A stretch of DNA of 64,000 nt from Podospora pseudoanserina (lineage: Eukaryota > Ascomycota > Sordariomycetes > Sordariales > Podosporaceae): positions 1,550,001 through 1,614,000 of the forward strand of contig NC_085925.1 of assembly GCF_035222485.1 (NCBI RefSeq), written 5' to 3'. Numbering within the stretch: the first letter of the stretch is position 1; the number at the start of each line of letters is the position of its first letter. The translations under genes were made by a program, and so were the position numbers. The notes under the pieces were generated by a model. That model saw only the letters and a program-made list of their open reading frames with translations, was not told the DNA's origin and searched no databases. Positions 11,228 through 20,655 of the stretch are shown here, piece after piece.

Positions 11228-12364
11228 ATGCCTACCCGTCCATCAAGATTACCCCGGCGCATCAGTCATTCCACGCCCCCGAGCACAACGTACGCTCGGG
11301 ATTACACCGAACACGACGATGATCATGACAGTTCCAGAGGACGGCGAAGGGGTCGAGCAGATGATCACCATCATCGACGACACAGAAGAAGGAGGAGTGT
11401 CGAGTCAGACGATGGAATTTACCATGATCCAAGAGATCGCCGCTCTCACAAGAGTCGAGGAAGGGGAAGAAGTGTCGACTCAGACGACGACACTTACCGC
11501 GAGTCAAGAGAGAAGCGCTCTCGCAGAAGCCAAAGAAGGGACAGAAGCACCGATTCCGAGGACAGCACTTACCACGGCAAGTCCCGACATCAAAGCCGAA
11601 GAAGAGACAGGAGCATCGACTCACAAGACAAGCGCCACCACTCGCACGACGAAGAAACCTCAAGACGAGGTCGACATCGATCAGTACGCCACCCCCTGAG
11701 AGGTTCACACCGATCGCCATCTCGATCATCATCAGCCTCTTCCTCCTCATCAGAGAGCGACTTTGACCGTGTCCGTGACCCTTCCCCCAAACAGCCCGGT
11801 CGTCTCCACCGCCTAGCCCGCAGCGTCAGCCGTCTAGGACGTCGTCGCAAACCATCCGTCTCATCGCGTTCCAGGTCCAGGAGTTGCAAGGGCAGGGAAG
11901 ACTCGCACGTCCGCTCCAGATCCCACCCACCCCACCACCACCACTCCTCATCAAAACACAACGAATCCCACTCTCCCGCAGACATCATCTACACAGCCGC
12001 ACGCACCGCCTTTGAAGCAGGAGCAGTGGCCGCTCTCAAGCTGCGGGATGATCCCTCGCCATTGATAGGTGCCAAAGGTGGCAAGATTGTCGCTGCCGCC
12101 GTCGGAGCTGCTGTTGTCGACACGTTCATCGACCAAAAGCACCCTAAGCGGAAAGGAGGGTTGAGACACACTGTCATGAGGCAGGCTACTCAGATGGCGA
12201 TAGGAAACATCGTTATGCCGGCTGTCATACACGCTGATAAGAGACACGGAAAGGGAGTCCCAGTGCAGACAAGTGTAAGGGGCAAAAGTGCATGGTTTGG
12301 GAATATGAAGGCTGCTGGTGCAAAGGCCGGAGGGGGCGTGAGAGCGGGTGGTGGGAGGAGGTAA
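11228..12364 (+). CDS. RS-rich repeat protein with conserved-looking C-terminal helical segment; function unknown
   Basis: One frame of 378 residues without introns. Residues 30-245 are dominated by Arg, Ser, Asp and His. Four copies of an RS(V/T/I)(E/D)S unit begin near residues 56, 81, 106 and 128, a 23-25 residue (about 75 bp) period. Residues 250-330 (ADIIYTAARTAFEAGAVAAL...; GGKIVAAAVGAAVVDTFID) change to an Ala/Gly-rich helical stretch. Such tails occur in fungal basic proteins annotated with DUF3824-like or Prp38-like repeats, but I cannot assign a family. The charge pattern fits a nuclear or RNA-associated protein; that is inference. Other frames are also open through the repeats because of the biased composition, so they are not taken as genes. 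The start is the first ATG, just after an A-rich leader. Confidence 0.6.
   Translation: MPTRPSRLPRRISHSTPPSTTYARDYTEHDDDHDSSRGRRRGRADDHHHRRHRRRRSVESDDGIYHDPRDRRSHKSRGRGRSVDSDDDTYRESREKRSRRSQRRDRSTDSEDSTYHGKSRHQSRRRDRSIDSQDKRHHSHDEETSRRGRHRSVRHPLRGSHRSPSRSSSASSSSSESDFDRVRDPSPKQPGRLHRLARSVSRLGRRRKPSVSSRSRSRSCKGREDSHVRSRSHPPHHHHSSSKHNESHSPADIIYTAARTAFEAGAVAALKLRDDPSPLIGAKGGKIVAAAVGAAVVDTFIDQKHPKRKGGLRHTVMRQATQMAIGNIVMPAVIHADKRHGKGVPVQTSVRGKSAWFGNMKAAGAKAGGGVRAGGGRR
11393..11680 (+). repeat. About 75-bp tandem coding repeats (RS-[VTI]-[ED]-S units)
   Basis: Four units start near 11393, 11468, 11543 and 11609 and encode RSVESDD, RSVDSDD, RSTDSED and RSIDSQD at 25, 25 and about 23 residue spacing. 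The flanking residues (YH or YR, then basic) are also partly repeated. Divergence between units suggests an older expansion. Confidence 0.75.
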
Positions 12365-13292
12365 GTTGGAGAGATGCATAATTTTCTGCCGTTGTACCAT
12401 ATTTGGTCTCGTTTCATTATTGGTACTGACTGCGGGATTGATGTCGTTCTAGAAGGCGGCTGCAATAATGACCTGATGTCTGTAACGAATAAAAGATTGT
12501 TAGAAAAAAGACAGTAGAGATAGCGTGAAACAATTGACTTGCACTTACATGACAGCAAGAATGTAGCCTGCCTTTGTCAATCAGCGTTCTCCGAAACTGT
12601 AATTAGACGTTCTTCTAGGCCTGTCTGATACAGACAATATGAGCTCGCCTAGTCTTACCCACCAAACATCCCTTTGGTGGCATCTTTCAGCTAGTGTCTC
12701 CAATTCGTGGCAGTTTATTAGCGATCTTCTCAAGTAAAACGGTAGACTGTTGATATTTCCGCATCGCTGACCTTTATTAGTGCGCACTTTGAAGGGGACC
12801 GTCGGGTCTAGGCTGGAAACCGACAGCTTTTTATCTCTGAATATCAGGCCCAAGGACATTGAACGGGCATCGGTTCCTGGCCCCGCTCCTGTACAGAGGC
12901 AGGTTCCTGTCTGAGATCTTGGCATGGACTCGGTGTCCGGCAAAAGCAACACTAGGGAATGTCGGACGGCGGTTTATTGCCGCTTTGAGGTATTCAGCTC
13001 CAGCCGGTCAGCCACGGACTCTCTCCAAATCGGACCCCGAACCAGCTTATGTGAGGCGCTCTGCACGGCTCTCTAAGCAAGACCGATGCGGTTGTTTAAA
13101 TAGAAAGGCAACGGCCGTAACGGTTTGATTCAGAGTCAGCCTCACCTTCCAAGCATTGTCCCAGTGGTTTTGTGTAGATAGCATCCAGACTTACAAAGAG
13201 CCTCTTCCCCAAATCCACCGTCCATCTCGACCCCGACTTGCTACATTCCAACATCTGATCTCGCTAGGGAACACACCAAGTCAAAAAAAAAG
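12365..13292. other. Intergenic region between RS protein and serine hydrolase
   Basis: No gene seen in 928 bp. The first 200 bases are AT-rich 3' flank with aataaaagattg near 12488, a possible polyadenylation region. A short open frame at 12859-13128 has no recognisable content. The last bases before 13293 are an A-run (tcaaaaaaaaaagatgag). Confidence 0.5.
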
Positions 13293-14164
13293 ATGAGAAT
13301 TCTAGGTCTCCATGGTCAAGGGACAAGTGCCTACATCTTCAAATCTCAAACAGGTAAGTTGCAATACCCCAAATCTTGTCAGATCGCACACTTACAGATG
13401 CAATAGTTGCTTTGAGAGCAAAGCTCCCAAAAAGCTACGAATTCGACTTTGTTGATGCCCCATTTCATTGTGCCCCAGCACCAGGTATCAAGGTTTTGTT
13501 CGACTCCAGTCATTACACTTGGTGGCCAAAAGCAACCATCAACGGCATCAAAGGTGCGCACAAGTGGTTGATTGACTACATCGAGGAAAACGGACCGTAC
13601 GACGCCGTGATTTGCTTTTCCCAGGGCTGCTCCTTAGTTAGCAGCTTCCTTATCTACCACAACCTCGAAACACCCGAGGAACCTCTACCATTCAAAGCAG
13701 CCATCTTCATCTGCGGCGGTCTCCCTCTCGGTGTCCTCGAAGATCTCAACTTGCCCATCACAGAAAAGGCTCATGCTGTCAACGATGCCACGGGTGCGCT
13801 GCTCAAGAAAAAGGCCGGCGCATTGATTGATCTGGCGAAGAATCTCGACAAAATCAAGCCGGGCATGGGACTGTGGGACGACGTCAACGGGTTGCTTCAC
13901 GACCCGTCAAAGATGCCAGACGAGACAGATGTGTTTGGGATTGACTTTACCGCCATGCCAAAGGAAGCCATGATCAAGATTCCAACAATTCACATCTACG
14001 GTGCTAAGGACCCAAGGTGGCCATCGAGTGTTCAGTTGGCGTACTTTTGCGAGAACAAGAAGGAGTACGATCACGGCGGTGGACATGATATCCCTCGGTC
14101 GACGGATGTTTCCATCAAGATTGCGAAGATGTTGGAGGATTTGAGGGAGGAGATTGGAGCATAA
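13293..14164 (+). CDS. FSH-family serine hydrolase (alpha/beta-hydrolase), two exons
   Basis: Exons 13293-13353 and 13398-14164 give 275 residues. Exon 1 encodes MRILGLHGQGTSAYIFKSQT and the splice restores SQTDAIVALRAKLP, the usual start of the family of yeast FSH1-3. The 44-bp intron has a GTAAGT donor and an ACAG acceptor. The catalytic triad is visible: Ser95 in CFSQG (a G-x-S-x-G variant whose first glycine is replaced by Cys), Asp225 in GAKDPRW and His250 in HGGGHDIP. FDFVDAPF, typical of the family, is near residue 37. Members are soluble hydrolases of uncertain substrate; some act in secondary metabolism, but no biosynthetic cluster is evident here. It lies 880 bp upstream of xanA on the same strand, with no sign that they share regulation. 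The length is normal for the family. Confidence 0.88.
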
Positions 14165-14824
14165 TGCTTGTCGGAAAAGTAATTGATGGTACTGGCATAA
14201 TATCGGCGTTTGATCGTGGGGGCGGGTTTGTGTTGTTCGGGATCGGCTTATCGGTATTGCGTTTGGGACTCGGGCATTTGGATATACCATTTGGCGATAA
14301 GAGCTCATAAATTTCGATGATTTTGGAGACTTAGAGTGACGATGCAAGAAAGAAAAGCGATTGTAATCAACAGTGCGTTTGCTCAGAGGGAAGGCGCACG
14401 CAAGGCTAGGAACAGGTACCTTGATTTTGGCAAGTACAAGCAGTCACTGTCGCAGGAGTTCTTTCCATGCAAAAGCAATACATCTAAGAATCAGGCTTCG
14501 TATCCTCTTATTTTCATAAGATTTAGATTCTCCATCAGTATCACTCCATTATGCAAGGTACGGGTAAAGGGCCATCAACCTCGACTTACACGGTAGGCGC
14601 GTTGAACCCTAACCCTCACGGGCCACACTCTGACCGACGATGTATCAGGAGCCTGATGCGAAACATCAGCAACAATTGCGCAAAACTTCTTATGCACTCC
14701 ATATGGTGTCTCTTGCGTCCTAAAATCACAAGAAACCCATTTGGGCATCTCCGTGTCGTCAGTGCAGCAAAAGCTGAGGGTCCCGGCGAAGCCCGCCCCG
14801 CCGAAGACCGAGTTCGGCCGTCCG

Positions 14825-14904
14825 CTATCAGTGGGGCAAAATCCGCGCTTGTTATCGGTCACCACCGACATCAATTAGTGATAAAGATCCTGGCCGATAG
14901 ATAA
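14825..14904. promoter_or_regulatory. Cluster of five HGATAR (AreA-type GATA) sites around the UaY-type site
   Basis: Five matches to HGATAR fall within 80 bp: TGATAG on minus (14825-14830), CGATAA on minus (14852-14857, overlapping the UaY-type site), TGATAA (14879-14884), CGATAG (14895-14900) and AGATAA (14899-14904). GATA factors of the AreA/NIT2 family bind such sites for nitrogen derepression. The density and location beside a purine activator site fit joint control of xanA. Confidence 0.62.
14855..14868. promoter_or_regulatory. UaY-type purine activator site, TCGG-N6-CCGA
   Basis: The bases tcggtcaccaccga form an exact TCGG-N6-CCGA inverted repeat 176 bp upstream of the xanA ATG. This is the binding pattern established for the Zn2Cys6 activator UaY of Aspergillus nidulans, which mediates uric acid induction of purine utilisation genes. 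Its position before a xanthine dioxygenase gene supports the call; binding in this species is inferred. An everted half-site pair, CCGA-N2-TCGG, lies at 14808-14817. Confidence 0.7.
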
Positions 14905-15044
14905 GCATCAATGTCATGACAGGAAACTTGGGAAGATATAAGAGACGGCTGGTCTCCTTGTTTGACTTCAATTTAGCTCATCCTCAGCCCGGACTAACAA
15001 GACAGAACAAATCAAGAACCTTTAAAACCCAAACACTCGCAACC

Positions 15045-16317
15045 ATGCCTTCAGCCACCGGCCCCGTTGTCCATCCTTTCACGCCTCCCGAGGGCTCCAA
15101 GATCAACTTCGGAGCCACCATCACAGGCATTGACATTGAGAACCTCACTGGTAAGACATGAAATAGCATCATACATGATGAAACAATGTGACCTCTGTAG
15201 AAAAGGGAGAATACCCGTGAAATCGGTAACCTCCTCGGTAAGCCACCCCAATCATCAAACTAACCCCAGAACACCCCCCACTAACATCCCCCACCCAGAC
15301 TCCGACTTTGCCCTCATCCGTGACGCCCTCTTCACCCACCAAGTCGTAATTTTCAAATCCCAATCCCACGTCTCCCCACGCGCCCAATACGAGCTCACCA
15401 ACCGGTTCGATCCCCTCGCAACCTCTTATGGTCATGGCAAAACAGTAGACGCCAAACGCTCCATCCTCCACCCCGACCTCAAAACAATCCCCCACCAGCC
15501 CCAAGTCCAAGTCATCGGCAACGGCTTTGTGTCTTCCTACGAAGGCCTTCAAAACATCACCCTCCGCCACCCCCACCACAAAACCTTCCACACCACCTCC
15601 ATCCCCGAAGCCGACGACCTCACACACACGAGGTTCTACAGATGGCACATCGACGCCGCCCTCTACGGCCTCGCCCCTCCCATCGTGACCACACTCCTGG
15701 CAGTCAAAGTCCCCTCTGGCCGCAGGCAAATCTGCCGTTACGACGACGGAACAGGCGATGAGCTCTCCGTCCCTTTGGGAACCACAGCTTTTGTCTCGTC
15801 ATGCACCTCCTACGACATCCTCTCCCCCAAAGACCAAGCCTTTTGCCGTTCCACCCGCGTGGAATACGCCCCCCACCCCTACATCTGGATGTCAGGCGCC
15901 AAATCCCGCTCTGACGGGCTGGGTATGGTCTCCCAAGGCAAAGAGATTCCTCTCAGGGACCTCCCCCCTATTGAACAAGACAAGATCCAGATTTTGCCCA
16001 TGTGCTGGAAGAATCCTGTCACGGGAAAGCTAGCGCTGCAGGTGCACCCTTCTGCGATTAGAAAGTTGCACTTGGCTGATGGGACAGTGATTGAGGATTT
16101 GGCGGAGGTGAGGGAGATTGTGCATAGGCTGCAGAGGCCGGGGATTGCACCCGAGTATGTCTATGCGCATGACTGGGAGGAGGGGGATTTTGTGCTTTTC
16201 CACAACAGGGGGGTGTTGCATAGTGTTGTAGGCGCGTTTGCCGAGGAGGAGGTGAGGTTGTTTAGGCAGTGCAATGTTGCGGCGAGTGAGTTTCCTTTGG
16301 GGCCTGATGATGAGTAG
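15045..16317 (+). CDS. xanA: Xanthine dioxygenase (alpha-ketoglutarate- and Fe(II)-dependent, TauD family), two exons
   Basis: Exons 15045-15150 and 15299-16317 give 374 residues. The splice restores ENLTDSDFALIRDALFTHQV, the usual TauD-fold start. The enzyme converts xanthine to uric acid with 2-oxoglutarate and oxygen, an alternative to xanthine dehydrogenase known from A. nidulans XanA. Fe ligands are visible as His152 and Asp154 in WHIDAALYG and His343 in HNRGVLHS; the reported XanA ligands are H149, D151 and H340, a constant offset of three. The stretches SGRRQICRYDDGTGDE and NPVTGKLALQVHPSAIRKLH are characteristic of the XanA subgroup. The 148-bp intron contains a stretch flanked by splice-like signals that would put a stop in frame if included. 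The first two thirds use C-ending codons; from about 16030 the coding strand turns sharply G-rich. Confidence 0.92.
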
Positions 16318-17057
16318 ATCAAGCTAAGGGTTCGACGAGAGGAGGGGAGGTTAAGGGTTTAGACTGTTTTGTGCTTTCTTTGAGATTTAGATGGGTAGTT
16401 TTGTTTAGCGTGCAATAGGTGTTATCATCCTTTCTTTTTTAAATATCAGCGCTTGAGAGTGATGAGACACAGCTGAGGCAATAGAACAACCATTACTGTC
16501 ATTTAGGGCAGGGGAACAAATAAATTCAATCATTTTCTTTTCTTTCTCATGACCGAGACCCTCACCAACCCAAAACACCATCACCCTCCTCAACCTACCT
16601 ATTCTTAACTCTCATGACAGCCTGAGATATACACACAATGTCAGACAAATCAACCAATAGAATAGCAGGTAAAGACAGAGCAAAACAAATACCCATAATA
16701 ATAAAAAATAAAAATGAATTAACAAAAACCCCATGATATCATCAACCATTCATGTCGTCATTCCTATGTCTAAAACAATGCCTATGCTTCTCGATGCCCC
16801 TTCATCCATCATCACATCACGTCAGGTACCAACTTGTACAAAGTTCATTCATATCATAACTTCAAAACAGAAATTCTTCCCTCCCCCAACGTAATGATCG
16901 CTTCGCTTCGCTTTGTTTGCTTGTGGCAGTGGTGGTGGTGACACACGTGATAAAGAAAAGTTGACGAGATCCAGAATGTCCCAAGAAAAAAGAATAAGAA
17001 ATACAATAAAATAGCCAAAGAAAAATCCAAAAATGACGACAAGAAAAAAACAAAACG
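16318..17057. other. Convergent intergenic region between xanA and the RBR gene
   Basis: No gene seen in 740 bp. Both flanking genes end here. The sequence is AT-rich, with aataataaaaaataaaaatg near 16698-16716 and aaaaaagaataagaaatac near 16985, consistent with two 3' untranslated regions. Confidence 0.5.
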
Positions 17058-20000
17058 CTATCCCACAATCGTCGCAGGGCCACCTCCTCTCATTGTATCC
17101 TCAGGCGGGCCAGGCTCAATATAATTCACCCACTCCGACACTCGATGCAAGCCTCTCCCAGATCCACTCAGGCCAGCCTGCATCGAGGGCTTGGCCTCAG
17201 TCTTGTTGTGCTCCCGGTGAGCTTGCGTGGCCCGTCTTCGGATGTGAGGAGCACGGGCAGAACCCCCGCTGGGATCCCACTCATGCAGTCCCATGCCCAT
17301 GCCCGGGGGACCAAACCATTCAGGTGTCGGTCCTCCTGGATGACGGCCGGAGACGTAGATGTCCTCCTCCATGGTGTGCCTGCGAGGCATATGCGAAATA
17401 GCCGGTGGCGGCACCGGAGCGACCGGAATTGATGGACCACCTCCGTGTCCGTGCATCATTGCTGCTGCCGGGTGCGATGCGGTACGAGAAAGAGGCGGTG
17501 GTCCTCTTGTAGGACTCAGCGGCCCCTGGGGCACCATCGCATTTATCATGCCCATGTGTCCCATGTGTCCGGGCGGTCCGACAGGGCCAACTCCGATGGT
17601 GGTCATAGCAGCAGGTGGGACGGCGTGGCCCATCCCGCCCATGTGGTAGGCTCCTGGACTCTGTCTGCTCTCCGGGTTGAAACGATCGGCGAGCCGTTTG
17701 TCGAATGACGACGCTCGGCGTCTCTCGGGCGAAGGAGCACGGAGTCTATCGTCAGAATGAGCCAGCTGTCTTTCGGGCATTGCCATGTGCCTCTCTGGCA
17801 TCTGCTGTTGTTGTCTTTCCGGCATCGGGGCGTGCCTTTCCGACATGGAGGCGTAGCGGTCAGGAGTGGCCATGTGTCGTTCAGGAAGCTGCATGTGTCT
17901 ATCCTGGGGTGCCATGTGCCTTTCTGGGATCTGCATGTGCCTCTCCGGCGCGAGCATGTGTCGTGGCTTCTGCGGAATCTCCATCGCCATGGGTGCTCCT
18001 CTTTCTGGGGATGGGAAACGCGTCGGGACTTGCCAACCATCGGGTGACTCTTCGCGCCGCTCCTGAGCAAATGGATGGTGTCTATCCAAAGAACGCGGCC
18101 GTCTCGCAGTAGGGAATGTTTGTCGTCTTTCGGGCGAGTACGGTCTCCGTCTGTCGGCTGTGTAGTTCTCGGCAGCAAACTCCTCATATCGCTCCGGCGA
18201 AGCATAGCGCGCCGCTCTTTGAGCATAGGCCTCGGAGGCATAATCAGCGCGCGGCGCGGCCCGAGGTGGTACTCGGTCGAAGGCGGGGCGTGAGGGTGGC
18301 TCAAATGCCGAACGAGGCGGTGGCGGCGCCATGGGAACATGTGTTTGCGGAGGTGATGGTGCAACAACCGTTGCAGCCCTCCCAGCTCGGAAATCACCGT
18401 TTCCGAAAGACGCTCCGCGGCTCCGAGCTTCGATGCGTCGTCGAGGTTGTTCTTCAAAGTCAAAGACGTTGACACCTGCCCTTCCTCTACCGTACTCGGC
18501 CTGGTCATCGACATGACCAAAGGCATCATCAAAAGAATGCATCCGGCGAGCATGATGAGGTTCTTCACGGACTTCCATACGCCGAGCAAGATATGGTTCT
18601 TCCTCGTAGCTCGATGGGCGAGGCTTTACAGTGCCTGCATAAGAGGCCGGGAATCCCGACCGTAGAGCCTGGGGAGAGGGAACACGAGATGCGTACTTCG
18701 GCGCAGATGCAAAGGGATTCGGGGGTTCGTCCATCGGCGTCCTCATGCGGTCTACGGCTGCTCGAGATACAGCTTGGACCGAGTTATTCGTCATGGGGCA
18801 TGCGCACGATTTCCACGGACCGCCGCAGAGCATACAGAACTGAGCACCACAACGGCTGATAGGGACAGGTTATTAGCTGGGAACCATCATGATTGCGGTG
18901 ACATGGAACCTGGACTTACCACTTCATATGGTTGCAGCCTTCAGCGAGTTCGACCATGTGATGGCACTGATAACAGGTCTGGTATGTATCTCGCTTGGAT
19001 TGCGGCATGAACTGTGCTGTGTTCTCATCGCCTGGGCAGCTGTACTGCGGATGCCACAGTCCATGGCAAGCACAGCAGACTTTTGTTTTGCAGTGACTGC
19101 ATTTTGCCTGCCCACGCCCGTTCTCCTGACGAATGTTGTCGGGCTGGAACCACCTGCCACACCGTTCCTCTGGACAATATATGCGGCTTCTGGTCGTATA
19201 CTCACGGTATTTTCGGTTCCACTCGGCTTTGAAATCTTCACCCAGCAGTTTGTCGACGTGCTTTGGTGGGATGGGCTCTGCGGTACAACATCGAGGGGGC
19301 ATATGCTGTGGGCCTCGGAGAGACAGCTCAAAGCTGCGCACCAGGCAAGTGTTGCACATGCGATGTGCGCACTTGAGCTTAGCTGTGTTCTCGACCAGAG
19401 TCTTGTTGTCTCTGCATGAGACACAAGTGGTAAACCTCTTGGGTTGTTGCCTCTCCAACTGCATGTTATTGGCAGCTGTCGGATCGGCAAACATGGACCG
19501 CTTGGAGCTGAAGCTCTGTGACGACGCATGGTGTGACCCTTCTATGGTGGTGTTGGCTCTTCTGAACACTGAAGGGGCCCTCGACACATAAGCGTCTGAC
19601 TCATACTGCCTAGTCGACGGTCTATCGCCAGGGTTAGCTACTACTAAGAAATACTGCCTATTCGGAGGCGGTTGACAATACCTTCTGGTTCGGGATTTGG
19701 ACCGAGCCCGGTCACCATCGAGACTCGGAGCACGGGAAACGTCTCTCGGACGACGATAGGCATCCGGCTTCACCGACGCAGCTCGAGAGGGTGCTCGGGA
19801 AGGGGCTCGGGATTGAGCTCGCGATCTTCCTACACCTACCGATTGCTCATACCTTGTCGATGCAAAATCCGGCTCCGGATCTGGATCCTCATAGACGACC
19901 TCAATTTCGGGCTCCTCTGTGCGCCGGTTGAGGCGCTCATGCATGGACGGTGCGGGAGGGGGTACCGGGGCGGTGGGAACAGCCGGAGGCTTCCTTCTCC

Positions 20001-20655
20001 GGGTAGGCTGTTGAATAACCACTTCCTCCAAGGAATCCTCGGTCACGTCAGTTTCGCCCTCAGAATCGGACATGGAAGTGCGGGGTGAGCGCCTAGATTC
20101 AGGAGTGGACCGGTAGCGGTGAGCGGAGCGAGAACTCTGGTCGCGACGAGATGCCATCGTCTGGCGGCTTGCTGGCCGCGATGGACGTATAGGCGGCTCA
20201 TCATCGTCGTCGTCGTCGTCATATGAAGGGCGATGTTGCATACGGCGGGCCATGGCCTTGGTGTCGACCAAGGGCACGGTGGAGTTGGGCCGCATGGCAG
20301 CAGTCCGATGTCGAGAACGGGACGGCGGCTTGGACGGGAGGTCGGAGTCCTCGGAGTCGGTGGGACTCGGGAGCTGTTGACGCTGCTTCGAAGGACGTCG
20401 AGATGGTTGCTGCTGCTTGGGAGGCGACGCTTGGGCGTCGTCTGAGTCGTCAGAGGACTCAACAATGTCTATGTCTATGTCTATATCCCCATGACGTTTC
20501 GGGTGAGGCGACGGACGGGGTCGTGGCCCACTGGCTGATGTCCAATCGTTTTGGGACTGGGGCTCCGGCTTGGGAGATTTTCCTGTGCGCTTCTTCCGCA
20601 CACTGCTTCGCGAAGTCCTAGGCCCGCCCTGTTGCTGGTCTTCGACGTCGGCCAT
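17058..20655 (-). CDS. RBR-type (RING1-IBR-RING2) E3 ubiquitin ligase with long disordered flanks, two exons
   Basis: Exons 20655-18920 and 18855-17058 (minus) give 1177 residues. The 64-bp intron (GTAAGT...CTATCAG) splits a cysteine codon inside RING2; splicing restores GCNHMKCRCGAQFCMLCG. RING1 starts at Cys411 (CVSCRDNKTL...CAHRMCNTC), an IBR follows (about 486-545, YCPEERCGRWF...CSHC...CCACHG) and RING2/Rcat starts at Cys561 (YQTCYQCHHMVE). The Cys in EGCNHM, about residue 574, aligns with the catalytic thioester cysteine of HHARI-type RBR ligases. Residues 1-400 are Ser/Arg/Asp-rich, with a poly-Asp run and a DI repeat. Residues 600-1177 are Pro/Arg/Met/His-rich with PERHM repeats. Substrate and location are unknown; I see no UBA or Ariadne domain, so I do not name it after Ariadne or Parkin. 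Confidence 0.88.
17766..17966 (-). repeat. PERHM-type coding repeats in the RBR C-terminal region
   Basis: About nine degenerate units of 8-11 residues built on (P/Q)(E/D)R(H/Q)M cover residues 876-942: APERHM, IPERHM, PQDRHM, LPERHM, TPDRYA, MSERHA, MPERQ, MPERHM, MPERQ. At DNA level the units share ggcatctc/tggtgctctcggg-like blocks with a 24-33 bp period. Confidence 0.75.

Larger units (their letters stand above)
14165..15044. other. Intergenic region holding the xanA promoter
   Basis: No gene seen in 880 bp. The first 400 bases are the 3' flank of the hydrolase gene. The cluster of regulator-type sites at 14825-14904 is listed separately. Between it and the xanA ATG there are about 140 bases, ending in the leader ctcgcaaccatg. 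Confidence 0.55.

Noticed and set aside
11319-11699. Second frame of 126 codons inside the RS-repeat gene (acidic Thr/Glu repeats)
   Set aside because: It is the shifted reading of the 75-bp coding repeats; the main frame continues beyond it with a folded-looking tail.
18889-19419. 176-codon plus-strand frame antisense to the RBR domain
   Set aside because: Mirror of the Cys-rich RBR coding strand; the minus frame has complete zinc-binding motifs and a verified splice.
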